Source of the DNA: Bacillota bacterium
GTDB taxonomy: Bacteria; Bacillota; Clostridia; Christensenellales; Aristaeellaceae
Assembly (NCBI GenBank): GCA_023459275.1
Contig: JAEWVC010000032.1
Location: 1-63,150, forward strand
DNA length: 63,150 nucleotides
Reading direction: 5' to 3'
Of this stretch, positions 32,950-41,427 are shown piece by piece. A program made the translations under genes and the position numbers. Under the pieces are notes generated by a model. It ran no database searches and was not told the origin of the DNA. It was given only the letters and a program-made list of their open reading frames with translations. The first letter of the stretch is position 1, and every line of letters begins with the position of its first letter.

Positions 32950-35900
32950 CGCTGGGCGAGAGCTGCGCGGTGGACGCGCCGTTCTCTATTTCTTTATAGG
33001 AAGAAACGAGTGCGTCTACGATGGGCTGCGGCACGGCGGCGGTTTCCCCTTGGGTGTAGTTGCCGATCACCGCGTCGGTGGTGATGACGCCGGGGTTGGC
33101 CGCGAATTCCGCCCAGCGCTGCTTCGCAAGTGTCAAATCCAGATCGACGGCGAGCTTCTGCATTTCCTCCGGGATCATCTCGTTCAGGATGCGGGACAGG
33201 CCCTCCAGCTCGCCGGAACGCTGGGACGCAAAGTCCGCCAGCGCCGCCAGCTCATCGAGGTTCTTTGAAAAATCCAGCTCCGGGAACATGGCCTGTACTT
33301 CCGCTTCCGACATCCCGCCGTCCAGCAGCGATTGCGCCTGCTGGAGAAGGCCGATGTAGGAAACGAGATCGTCCTCGTTCATACCCGCCGAAAGCGCATT
33401 CATCTGTTCGAGTAGCGCAGGGTCTTGATACCCGTCCCCGCCGATGGTGGAATACTCCCGGAACAGCTCCATGAGCTTTTCCATGTCGGCGTTCGCCTTC
33501 TGGATGCCGTCCTCGTTCCATACCGGAAGGACGATCTGCCCCAGCACATCCGCGTATTCCTGTGCGGCGGCTTTGCGGTCGGCATTATACTGAGTATCCA
33601 GCGCAGCCTGGGCGGCGGTCTTTTCGCTGCCCTCCGCCATGAGCTGAATCACCGCATACTCCGCCTCGTACCGCTCGTCAATGGCGGCGGTCACGGCGGC
33701 ATAGCCTTGGGCGGTCGCGGTCAGGCCGCGCTCATAGACGGAATTGTCCACATGCCTTTCCCCGCGCGCCTGGGCCTTGGCCTTCTCGGTTTCAATGCCC
33801 TGGAGGATTTGCGCATAGCCGTTCTCACCATCCGGCACGAGGTTGTACTTGATCTGGATCGCTTCGCGGGCGTCGATCAGCTCGTCCAGCCGCAGCTTAT
33901 CCTTTTCAGACAAAAGACCGTTCTGCCGCTTTTTGAGCAGCTTTTCCACCTCGGCATCCATCGCCGCCAGCGCGTCGATGTCCTTCTGGATGGTATCGGC
34001 AACCTCCGAATGGCCGGTGGCGGTCGCGTCGGATTTCAGCTTTTCGAGGCTCTCGGTCACACCGACGTTCAGAGCTTTGAAGGAATCCGTCCATTCGGCG
34101 ACGATTTCACCCGTTTCCTTCTTGCCGTCCGTCCATATCTTGAGCAGGCCGTCCTTCCATGCAGACGCGCTTTTCAGCGCGAAGGCGCCTTTGAAGTCAT
34201 CTTTTGAGAGGCCGAAGGACGCAAGGCCCTCGTTGTTGTAGATGCTCTCCGCCGTATGGCTGGCCCACTCATCGGCGGTTCGGTTCATGCCTTCGAGCGC
34301 TTCGCGCGCCCTATCCGCGCCGGTGGCATAATCATAGAGCGCCTTGGTCGCCACCACCACGGCGGCCCCGACCGCGAGCCACACAGCCGGGGATTTCCCC
34401 AGCACCGAGAGGAAGCCTTTCCAGCCGCCGCCCGCCTTGCCGACCGACAGGGCGAATTTGCCGAAGCCGGTGGATACGATGCCGACCACTTTCACGACCT
34501 TGGAGAAGGCCAGAATCGCCGGGCCAGCGGCAGCGGCGATGGCGGCGAATTTGATAATCATGAGCCGCTGCTTTTCGTCCAGCGCCATGAATTTCTCAAG
34601 CAGCCCGTTCGCGCCGTCAATGAGCTTTCGCACCGTGGGCGTCAAATCGTCCCCGATGCGCTGCGCCGCGAGCACGGCGGTATTCTTGAGGTTTATGAGC
34701 CTCGATTCCATCGTGGCGTAGCGCTTGTCGGCCTCGTTTGTGAGCGCGGTGTTTTCCGTCCACGCTTTGTTGGCCGTTTTCTGCGCGGAGGAAAACAGCT
34801 TCGTGGCGTTGGTGGCGCGCATGAGGGTGTCCCTCAAACGAACCTCGGAGAAGCCCATTTCCTCCAGGGTGACGATGGACGACACGCCCTGCTCGTCCAT
34901 CTGCGACAAACCGACGATGAACGCCTCGATGGCCCCTGCGGGGTTGTTGTTCCACAGGTCTTTGAATGCCTGCTTGGTCAGCCCGGACACGCGGGCGAAG
35001 TCGGCGAGGCTGTCGTTACCCGTCTCGACCGCGACCTGCATTTGAATCATGGCCTTGCTGAAAGCTGTGCCACCCGCTTCGGCTTCCAAACCGACCGAGG
35101 ACAGCGCCGTGGCAAAGCCCAAAATCTGCGCCTGCGACAGGCCCACCTGCGAACCCGCAGCCGCGAGGCGCGTCGCCATGTTCATGATGGCGCTCTCCGT
35201 GGTGGCGTAGTTGTTGCCGAGATCGACCAGCGCCGCGCCGAAGCGCCCAACGTCGGTCTGCGCCATGTTGGTCACATTGGCAAACTGCGCGATGGCGGTG
35301 GCGGCTTCATTGGCGGCGATGTCGGTGGAGTTGCCCAGGTCGATCATCGTCCTCGTGAATTCCACGAGGTAGTCGTTCTGGATGCCAAGCTGTCCGGCGT
35401 TCGCCATGACCTCCGCGATGCTGCCTGAGGACGTGGCGACCTCCGTACTCATCTTCTTCACGGCATCGGACAGCCGCTCATATTCCTGCTCGGTGGCGTC
35501 AACCGTTTTCCTGACGCTTGTGAAAGCGCTCTCGAAATCCACGGACGCCTTGATCGCCGCCGCGCCCAGCGCGAGCAGCGGCGTAGTCAGCGCGGCGGTC
35601 ATACCCTTGCCGACCTTCGCCATGGCCGTGCTGACAGCCGCGCATTTGGTGCCGAAGGCCGTGAGCGTCTCCCCGGTTTTTGTCCACGCGGACTGCATCC
35701 GGGCCAGCTTGTCGGTGGTGGCCTTGATCTGCGCCTCGGTCTGCTTGAGCGCCGCCTGCGCCTGATTGAGATTCGTCCGGGCCTTCGTCACCGCATCCGC
35801 GTTGTTTTGCAGGCTCTTGGTGTTGACGGCGAGTTGGCCTTCGAGCTTTTTGACCTCGGCGGAGGATTCGGCGTATTCCTGAGAAAGCGCGTCCAGATTG

Positions 35901-36319
35901 GCCTTGGCAGCGATGGTCGCCGAATCGGTATCACCCAGCTTTCGCCGGAACGCCTCGTATTGTGTGGTGGCGGCGGCGACCTTGGTTTTTAGGTCGGCGT
36001 TTCTGGTGGAGGCTTCCGAAAGGGAAGCGGTCAGCTTGCCCTGCTTGGCATGGGCGGTTTCCAGCTTCTTGTTCGCCGCTTCCAGCGTGCGCTCATATTG
36101 CGTGACGGCCTTCTGCTGGAGCGTGAGCTTCTGCTGGAGGGACGCGCTCTGCGCCGCCAGCCCCTTAGCGGATTTCTCGAAATTGTCAACACCGGCGGCG
36201 GCCCGCTTGAACTCGCTCTCCGCTTCCTGTATCTGCTTGTTGATGGACGTCAGGTTGCGGGAAAATTTGTCGCCGTCCAGCGACAGCGATACGACAAGGT
36301 CGCGGAGCACTTCGCTCAT
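32876..36319 (-). CDS. Phage tail tape measure protein, N-terminal part (frameshifted gene)
   Basis: About 1147 codons. ATG 36319 with GGAGGTG upstream. Start MSEVLRDLVVSLSLDGDKFSRNLTSINKQI is typical of the family. Coiled coil at about 15-215 (QKLTLQQKAVTQYERTLEAA and following), TP901-type tape measure core at about 250-560 (FESAFTSVRKTVDATEQEYE..., STDIAANEAATAIAQFANVT), membrane-like helices near 600-680. The reading ends in a short missense tail (WREVVRRRYPVGHPAPE) after DVVAEVA, while the next frame continues colinearly. A single-base change at about 32925-32940 has split the gene. The intact protein would be about 1500 residues. Compare the intact 1121-residue tape measure at 59420. 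Confidence 0.85.
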   Translation of the reverse strand: MSEVLRDLVVSLSLDGDKFSRNLTSINKQIQEAESEFKRAAAGVDNFEKSAKGLAAQSASLQQKLTLQQKAVTQYERTLEAANKKLETAHAKQGKLTASLSEASTRNADLKTKVAAATTQYEAFRRKLGDTDSATIAAKANLDALSQEYAESSAEVKKLEGQLAVNTKSLQNNADAVTKARTNLNQAQAALKQTEAQIKATTDKLARMQSAWTKTGETLTAFGTKCAAVSTAMAKVGKGMTAALTTPLLALGAAAIKASVDFESAFTSVRKTVDATEQEYERLSDAVKKMSTEVATSSGSIAEVMANAGQLGIQNDYLVEFTRTMIDLGNSTDIAANEAATAIAQFANVTNMAQTDVGRFGAALVDLGNNYATTESAIMNMATRLAAAGSQVGLSQAQILGFATALSSVGLEAEAGGTAFSKAMIQMQVAVETGNDSLADFARVSGLTKQAFKDLWNNNPAGAIEAFIVGLSQMDEQGVSSIVTLEEMGFSEVRLRDTLMRATNATKLFSSAQKTANKAWTENTALTNEADKRYATMESRLINLKNTAVLAAQRIGDDLTPTVRKLIDGANGLLEKFMALDEKQRLMIIKFAAIAAAAGPAILAFSKVVKVVGIVSTGFGKFALSVGKAGGGWKGFLSVLGKSPAVWLAVGAAVVVATKALYDYATGADRAREALEGMNRTADEWASHTAESIYNNEGLASFGLSKDDFKGAFALKSASAWKDGLLKIWTDGKKETGEIVAEWTDSFKALNVGVTESLEKLKSDATATGHSEVADTIQKDIDALAAMDAEVEKLLKKRQNGLLSEKDKLRLDELIDAREAIQIKYNLVPDGENGYAQILQGIETEKAKAQARGERHVDNSVYERGLTATAQGYAAVTAAIDERYEAEYAVIQLMAEGSEKTAAQAALDTQYNADRKAAAQEYADVLGQIVLPVWNEDGIQKANADMEKLMELFREYSTIGGDGYQDPALLEQMNALSAGMNEDDLVSYIGLLQQAQSLLDGGMSEAEVQAMFPELDFSKNLDELAALADFASQRSGELEGLSRILNEMIPEEMQKLAVDLDLTLAKQRWAEFAANPGVITTDAVIGNYTQGETAAVPQPIVDALVSSYKEIENGASTAQLSPSDVVAEVAWREVVRRRYPVGHPAPE

Positions 36320-36344
36320 GCGGGGCACCTCCTTTCCGGGCATA

Positions 36345-36371
36345 GCAAAAGCGCCCTCGCGGGAAGGCGCT
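36345..36371 (-). terminator. Hairpin between tail chaperone and tape measure genes
   Basis: Minus strand gcgcct / agggcgc-type stem (gcgccttcccgcgagggcgc) followed by ttttgc, 26 bases before the tape measure start. Confidence 0.55.
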
Positions 36372-36373
36372 CG

Positions 36374-36939
36374 TTATTTCAGGTCGGGCCACACCTCGTC
36401 AATGAAGGCCCGCTTCGGCTCTTTTTTCTTTTGCTCGCGCCGGGCGTTCCATGCCCGGATACGCAAAAAACCGAGCATATCCATCCGGTCGATTTCGTCG
36501 AACCGCCAGCCGGATTCCATCAGCGCATTGTAGGTGGAATAGATGTAGTCGGGCAGCGTCAGGATTCCGTCGCCGTTTCCGGGGTCGGTTCCGTCGCCGC
36601 CTTCGTAGGGAAATCCGAAAGCACGTCCGTAGTCTGCGCCTGAACCGCCATGAGCGCCAGGGCGATGTCGTGCATCAGCCGATCCACCGGGTAATTGTCG
36701 AGCACATCGTCCGGTGAAAATTGATTCTGGAACAGGATGCAGAACCAGCGGATCATGATATCCATCGCTTCCGAGATCGTGAATTTGGCATCCTCCGGGA
36801 TGGGTTCACCCTTGGCGGCCAGTTCGGAGAGATGCACCACCTTGGCGTACATCTTGGCGGCAGGCTCCAGTTCCCGGAGCGCGCGTCCCGATACGAAGTC
36901 AATGCTGTGCTTTTTATCGCGCAGGGTGCAGGTGATCAT
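36374..36939 (-). CDS. Tail assembly chaperone, frameshifted long form (gpGT-like)
   Basis: The short gpG-like protein (36559-36939) and a second open frame ending at 36374 are joined by a -1 shift. At 36607-36613 the minus strand reads TTTCCCT in the frame T TTC CCT, a textbook XXXYYYZ slippery heptamer. After the shift the protein continues FPYEGGDGTDPGNGDGILTL, then YIYSTYNALMESGWRFDEID, a helical T domain ending RAFIDEVWPDLK. The position just before the tape measure gene and the two-frame arrangement match lambda gpG/gpGT chaperones that load the tape measure protein. The frameshift itself is inferred. Confidence 0.78.
36559..36939 (-). CDS. Tail assembly chaperone, short form (gpG-like)
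   Basis: 126 aa. ATG 36939 with AGGAGG upstream. MITCTLRDKKHSIDFVSGRALRELEPAAKMYAKV and the helical core (EAMDIMIRWFCILFQNQFSPDDVLDNYPVDRL) match phage tail assembly chaperones. It ends in a Thr/Glu/Pro-rich tail (ATEPTPETATES). It helps assemble the tail tube on the tape measure. A fraction of ribosomes should shift near its end to make the long form. Confidence 0.8.
   Translation of the reverse strand: MITCTLRDKKHSIDFVSGRALRELEPAAKMYAKVVHLSELAAKGEPIPEDAKFTISEAMDIMIRWFCILFQNQFSPDDVLDNYPVDRLMHDIALALMAVQAQTTDVLSDFPTKAATEPTPETATES
36607..36613 (-). other. -1 ribosomal frameshift heptamer TTTCCCT
   Basis: Minus-strand codons are GAT TTC CCT. Both tRNAs can re-pair after slipping to TTT and CCC. 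It lies inside the overlap of the G and T frames. Confidence 0.7.
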
Positions 36940-36967
36940 GGCAATCCTCCTGTCAATCGGCATAAGA

Positions 36968-36996
36968 AAGCCCGCCGCAGCGAGCCACGGCGGGCA
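36968..36996 (-). terminator. Terminator after the major tail protein gene
   Basis: Minus strand cccgccg / cggcggg around tggctcgctg, followed by ctttctt, 18 bases after the tail protein stop. Confidence 0.65.
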
Positions 36997-37013
36997 GGAT
37001 CATGTTCAGGGAG

Positions 37014-37217
37014 TTAGCCTTGCAAGGCAAACGTCGGCGTGTACACGGACTCAAGGAAGGTGGCGGCCGTCGCGGTGGAGAATCCGTTCTCCCCCTCGTC
37101 GGCCACGGCCTGATAGCGCCCATCGCTGGTGCGCTTGATGGCCGTCCATTCGACCTCGCCCGTCTGCCGGGTGACCGTCGCGCCCTCCTTCGCAACCGCT
37201 TCGCGGCACCATGACGC
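37014..37217 (-). pseudogene. Major tail protein, C-terminal remnant
   Basis: About 62 codons remain: VTRQTGEVEWTAIKRTSDGR then YQAVADEGENGFSTATAATF, stop at 37014. The sequence and its position upstream of the chaperone genes match the end of a siphophage major tail (tube) protein. Upstream of about 37217 the coding pattern stops where foreign DNA begins. The open frame beyond that (to 37496) shows no tail-protein likeness. Confidence 0.65.
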
Positions 37218-37265
37218 ACCGATATGATAACATATCTCGGCGCTTCTCACAAGATCGCCAGGACA

Positions 37266-37313
37266 GCGCGCGCAAGGGTCCTCGGCCATTCGGCCATGCC
37301 TTGCGCGCGTTTT
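37266..37313. terminator. Strong GC hairpin near the insertion junction
   Basis: gcgcgcaagg / ccttgcgcgc stem with an inner cggccattcggccat loop, followed by gttttgcttg on the plus strand. It lies about 50 bases inside the inserted DNA. The 37218-37425 stretch holds no recognisable gene. Confidence 0.5.
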
Positions 37314-37425
37314 GCTTGCGCCTCCGACGATGGTATACGGGAGGTTGCCTAAGTTTGAAAATGAACTGATGGGAAAAAAGGTAAAGCAAAGCTGACCGTC
37401 AAGAAACGGCCTAAACCGGAGGACA

Positions 37426-37857
37426 GTGGATGAGTCTGTCCTGCCTGTTGCCACTATTATACTGCAAACATCGACGATCAAAGACGTGAGCAACAACGGC
37501 TACTACCACAACATGAAATTCAAAGAGATGGCCGAGGCCCACGGCCTGCACATCGAGCAGCACGCCACCTACTGCTGGACGATTACGACCTTGACCGAGG
37601 AAACGGCGGCATGGCTGGCCACGCAGCCCGGCATGGATAACATTGCCGCCAGCCGCAAGGCTCTGCTCCAAATCAAGGTCAAGGGCGGCGGCGAGGACGA
37701 CGGCGAGGAAACCACGACCACGATCAAGGGAGGTCGCCAAACCAGCAAGAACCGCAGCATCAAGTACGTCTGCCCGGTGTGCGGCGCGATCATCCGGGCG
37801 ACGAAGCAGGTCAACGTGGTATGCGGGGACTGCAATGTAGCATTTAATAAGGCTTGA
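37426..37857 (+). pseudogene. SprT-like zinc protein, C-terminal remnant
   Basis: The coding-like part begins near 37486 (VSNNGYYHNMKFKEMAEAHG) and ends with a zinc ribbon (YVCPVCGAIIRATKQ...VVCGDCNVAF). This is the C-terminal half of SprT-like proteins common in Clostridia conjugative elements. The N-terminal metalloprotease-like part with HExxH is absent and the residues before NNGYYHN look like read-through. A short hairpin (37871-37889, gccagcc ttc gggctggc) follows the stop. Considered a remnant of the element that brought the island. Confidence 0.65.
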
Positions 37858-37909
37858 GCGAACCCTATGTGCCAGCCTTCGGGCTGGCTGAATTTGTTGA
37901 CCGCCAAAG

Positions 37910-37990
37910 CCCGTGTGGTGTGTTTTTGTATCGAGGGCTGGCCAGATTCCCACCACCACCGATGAAAATGCCGTTTGTGGGGGTTTGTCA
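37910..37990. repeat. Island-flanking repeat, left copy
   Basis: Starts cccgtgtggtgtgttttt and contains ggccagattcccac and gatgaaaatgccgtt. Similar by eye, with scattered mismatches, to 46215-46294 in the same orientation. Confidence 0.55.
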
Positions 37991-38216
37991 TAGGAGCGCC
38001 AACCCCATCTCTCCATGATGTTCATGATCCTTTGTCAAGGTCGGGCCGGATTTTTTGGAATCCGCGCACCCCAAAAATCTTCACTCTACCCTTGAGAAAT
38101 GGTGCGTCGTGCGACGACAAAGCTATTTTGCATTGATAAACGAGGTTAAGTCGTCAACTTCTTTTTTCAGAGGCGAGAATTATTTTTATGATTTTGTTAA
38201 ATTCCCATATGGTCTA

Positions 38217-38244
38217 TTGACAAATAAGAGATGCGGGTTATAAT
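38217..38244 (+). promoter_or_regulatory. Promoter of the metal-resistance operon
   Basis: TTGACA (38217-38222), 16-base spacer, TATAAT (38239-38244). The region is clearly AT-richer than the phage DNA around it. Confidence 0.8.
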
Positions 38245-38268
38245 ATAAACGATTGCTTGTATGTTTAT
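38245..38268. promoter_or_regulatory. Candidate ArsR/CadC operator
   Basis: ATAAAC-N12-GTTTAT inverted repeat directly downstream of the -10 element and 17 bases before the regulator start, the usual place for SmtB/ArsR-family operators. Confidence 0.55.
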
Positions 38269-38284
38269 TTTAGGAGGTGAGTTC

Positions 38285-38653
38285 TTGGCAAATATACGAA
38301 AAGACGATGCACTTTGCAGCATAACCATTATCCATGAGGATGTTCTCAACAAAGTGCGCAAAGAAATGACGGAGGACAGCCAGCTTGTTCAAATGGCCGG
38401 GCTTTTCAAGGCTCTTGACGATCCTACACGCCTGAAAATTATCAATGCATTGTTGCTTGCGGAGATGTGCGTGTGCGATCTTGCCGCACTGCTGAACATG
38501 ACGCAACCGGCGATCTCCCACCATCTCAAAACACTTCGGCAAACGCAATTAATCAAATACCGGCGGGATGGTAAGATCGTCTATTATTCATTGGATGATG
38601 GTCATATTGAACTGCTTTTCCGGCAAGGTTTATCTCACGTACTTGATAAGTAG
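38285..38653 (+). CDS. ArsR-family metal-sensing repressor (CadC/CmtR-like)
   Basis: 122 aa. TTG start at 38285 with AGGAGGTG upstream; an ATG at 38261 lies inside the operator and lacks a site. Winged helix at about 35-110 with EMCVCDLAALLNMTQPAISHHLKTLRQ. The CVC pair in the metal-sensing helix is the CadC-type thiolate site; an N-terminal Cys (LCSITIIHED) may complete it. It is expected to bind the inverted repeat at 38245 and to leave it when Cd, Pb or Zn binds. The ATPase gene follows 18 bases later. Confidence 0.85.
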   Translation: MANIRKDDALCSITIIHEDVLNKVRKEMTEDSQLVQMAGLFKALDDPTRLKIINALLLAEMCVCDLAALLNMTQPAISHHLKTLRQTQLIKYRRDGKIVYYSLDDGHIELLFRQGLSHVLDK

Positions 38654-38671
38654 GGAAAGAGGAGGATTATC

Positions 38672-41287
38672 ATGAAGAAAACATTTATTCTCGAAGGACT
38701 GGACTGTGCGAATTGTGCAGCCAAGATGGAAACACAGATTAAAAATCTTGCGAGAGTCAGCAATGCATCAGTTGACTTCGTCTCTAAGAAATTGACGATA
38801 GAAGTCGCCGATGAGAAGGATTTCAATGGAATCATCGAAGAGGCAACAGCCATCGTCAAAAAAATCGAACCAGATGTGAAGGTGGTCAATGCCGAGAAGA
38901 GCAAGGGGAACAAATCCGTTGTCTTGCTGGAAGGTCTTGATTGTGCAAATTGTGCGGCGAAAATAGAAGCGGAAGTGAAAAAACTGGAAGGAGTGACGTT
39001 TGCTTCCGTAGACTTTGTTTCAAAGAAGCTCACACTGGAAACCAGCCCCAGCATCAGCATTTCTATGCTGATCAGCAAGATTGAGGGTATCGTAAAAAAG
39101 ATTGAGCCTGATGTTGATGTGAAGGTGGTCAATGCCGAGAAGAGCAAGGGGAACAAATCCGTCGTCTTGCTGGAAGGTCTTGATTGTGCAAATTGTGCGG
39201 CGAAAATAGAAGCGGAAGTGAAAAAACTGGAAGGAGTGACGTTTGCTTCCGTAGACTTTGTTTCAAAGAAGCTCACATTGGAAACCAGCCCCAGCATCAT
39301 CATTTCCGAGATGAACGAGAAGATTGAGGGCGTCGTAAAAAAGATTGAACCGGATGTTCAGGTTGTTTTCGGGGAAAGCGCTGTCAAGGCGAAAGCAAAA
39401 GAAAAAGACGACGACGATGATGACGACGAGGGTGAAGAAAACCTCAAGAAGCAAATCATAAAACTTGTGGTTGGCGGTGTTATATTCGCAGTCGGTATGA
39501 TTTTCAGTTTTCCGAATTGGCTGGAGCTTGCCATATTTATAGCAAGCTATGCCATCGTCGGCGGAAGCGTTGTTTTGCGGGCCATTAAAAGTATTGCACG
39601 CGGCCAGGTATTTACGGAGCATTTCCTTATGAGCGTTGCTACCATCGGCGCCTTCTTCGTCGGAGAGTATCCGGAGGGCGTAGCTGTTATGCTGTTTTAT
39701 CTGGTCGGCGAGCTGTTTCAGGATATGGCGGTGGACCATTCCAGAAAATCAATCAGCGCACTCATGGATATACGGCCTGACTATGCAAACTTAAAAGTTG
39801 GCGACGAACTGAAAAAGGTGTCCCCTGAAGATGTAACCGTCGGCGATATTATCGTGGTAAAGCCGGGAGAAAAAATTCCATTGGATGGCAAGGTCATAGA
39901 CGGTACGTCAATGGTCGATACCTCCGCATTGACCGGCGAATCTGTTCCGCGCGAATTGGAGCCGGGAAAAGATGCGTTAAGCGGATTTGTCAATAAGAAC
40001 GGTGTCTTGACCCTTGAAGTAACAAAAGATTACGACGACTCCACCGTGTCTAAAATTCTGGATCTCGTTCAGAATGCCAGCAGCAGAAAAACGCCGACTG
40101 AGAACTTTATAACGAAATTCGCACGGTATTATACGCCGGTCGTAGTATTTGGAGCCTTGGCGCTTGCGGTTATACCGCCGTTGGTCATTCAGGGGGCGAC
40201 CTTCTCTGATTGGATATACAGGGCATTGGTGTTCTTGGTGGTGTCCTGCCCCTGTGCGCTGGTGATATCCATCCCGTTGGGATTCTTCGGCGGAATTGGA
40301 GGCGCATCAAAAAGAGGAATCTTGGTAAAAGGCAGCAACTACTTGGAAGCGCTGAACAATGTTGAAGCGGTTGTTTTTGATAAGACCGGCACTTTAACGA
40401 AAGGCGTATTCGTAGTTACGCAGACAAATCCTCAAAATGGATTTACAAAGGACGAGCTCATTGAATCCGCCGCCTATGCGGAAAGTTACTCAAACCACCC
40501 GATAGCCCTTTCAATTATGAGCGCTTATCATGGGGAAATTGGTCAGGACCTGATTGCGAACTACGAGGAAATCGCAGGACAAGGCATAAAGGTCAGTGTC
40601 AATGGCAAAGAAGTTCTGGCCGGTAATACCCGATTAATGGCCAGTAAAAAGATCAATTACAGTGATGTTGATACTTTGGGTACTGTCGTGCACATTGCGA
40701 TCGATAGACTATACGCGGGTAATATCGTCATCTCGGACGAGGTGAAAGAAGACTCGGCAAGGGCAATCAGAGAGTTGAAATCTCTCGGCGTCAAGAGAAC
40801 GGTCATGCTTACGGGCGATCTGAGAGCGGTGGGCGAAAAGATCGGGAAGCAACTGGGATTGGATGAGGTATATTCCGAACTGCTGCCGGCCGACAAGGTC
40901 GAAAAGATCGAGTCTATGGAAATCAAAAAATCCCATAACGGAAAAATTGTATTTGTCGGCGACGGCATCAACGACGCGCCGGTGCTGGCAAGAGCTGATA
41001 TCGGGATAGCAATGGGCGGTCTGGGCTCCGATGCGGCAATCGAAGCCGCGGATGTCGTCATCATGAATGACGAGCCTTCCAAAGTAGCTTCCGCGATCAA
41101 GATCGCAAAAAGAACAAAGGGCATTGTATATCAAAACATTATATTCGCATTGGGCGTGAAAGCCATATTCCTTGTATTGGGCGCATTCGGAGTCGCATCC
41201 ATGTGGGAAGCTGTTTTCGCAGACATGGGCGTCGCGATCATAGCGATTTTGAACGCAATGCGGGTGATGAATACAAAGGACTTATAA
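38672..41287 (+). CDS. cadA: P1B-type heavy-metal ATPase, CadA-like, with three HMA domains
   Basis: 871 aa. ATG 38672 with GAGGAGG upstream. Three N-terminal HMA domains at about 1-75, 82-160 and 163-240, each with GLDCANCAA. Then an acidic linker (KEKDDDDDDDEGEE) and the pump: membrane helices, TGES phosphatase loop near 430, CPC in the metal channel (VVSCPCALV near 530), DKTGTLT phosphorylation site near 570, HP motif (SNHPIA near 612) and GDGINDAP near 770. CPC with an ArsR/CadC partner points to export of Cd, Zn, Pb or Co. The second and third HMA domains are a near-identical tandem duplication, and most CadA proteins have one or two. Confidence 0.92.
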   Translation: MKKTFILEGLDCANCAAKMETQIKNLARVSNASVDFVSKKLTIEVADEKDFNGIIEEATAIVKKIEPDVKVVNAEKSKGNKSVVLLEGLDCANCAAKIEAEVKKLEGVTFASVDFVSKKLTLETSPSISISMLISKIEGIVKKIEPDVDVKVVNAEKSKGNKSVVLLEGLDCANCAAKIEAEVKKLEGVTFASVDFVSKKLTLETSPSIIISEMNEKIEGVVKKIEPDVQVVFGESAVKAKAKEKDDDDDDDEGEENLKKQIIKLVVGGVIFAVGMIFSFPNWLELAIFIASYAIVGGSVVLRAIKSIARGQVFTEHFLMSVATIGAFFVGEYPEGVAVMLFYLVGELFQDMAVDHSRKSISALMDIRPDYANLKVGDELKKVSPEDVTVGDIIVVKPGEKIPLDGKVIDGTSMVDTSALTGESVPRELEPGKDALSGFVNKNGVLTLEVTKDYDDSTVSKILDLVQNASSRKTPTENFITKFARYYTPVVVFGALALAVIPPLVIQGATFSDWIYRALVFLVVSCPCALVISIPLGFFGGIGGASKRGILVKGSNYLEALNNVEAVVFDKTGTLTKGVFVVTQTNPQNGFTKDELIESAAYAESYSNHPIALSIMSAYHGEIGQDLIANYEEIAGQGIKVSVNGKEVLAGNTRLMASKKINYSDVDTLGTVVHIAIDRLYAGNIVISDEVKEDSARAIRELKSLGVKRTVMLTGDLRAVGEKIGKQLGLDEVYSELLPADKVEKIESMEIKKSHNGKIVFVGDGINDAPVLARADIGIAMGGLGSDAAIEAADVVIMNDEPSKVASAIKIAKRTKGIVYQNIIFALGVKAIFLVLGAFGVASMWEAVFADMGVAIIAILNAMRVMNTKDL
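38873..39299. repeat. Tandem duplication inside cadA (243-bp period)
   Basis: 38873-39056 and 39116-39299 are 184-bp copies with two differences seen by eye (gtt/gtc and act/att contexts). The period of 243 bases is 81 codons, so the frame is kept and one whole HMA domain plus linker is duplicated. Confidence 0.9.
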
Positions 41288-41427
41288 ACCTGTTCACGCG
41301 GTTCCCCGGGGTTTGTTAATCAATCAAGGGAAGGGGGAAATCCTACGAGGTGTATCGTCGGTGTAGTGCGCTTGTTTTGTGACAGATCGTCCATAATGTA
41401 CATCGTAACAAATAAGGAGGTAGTGGT

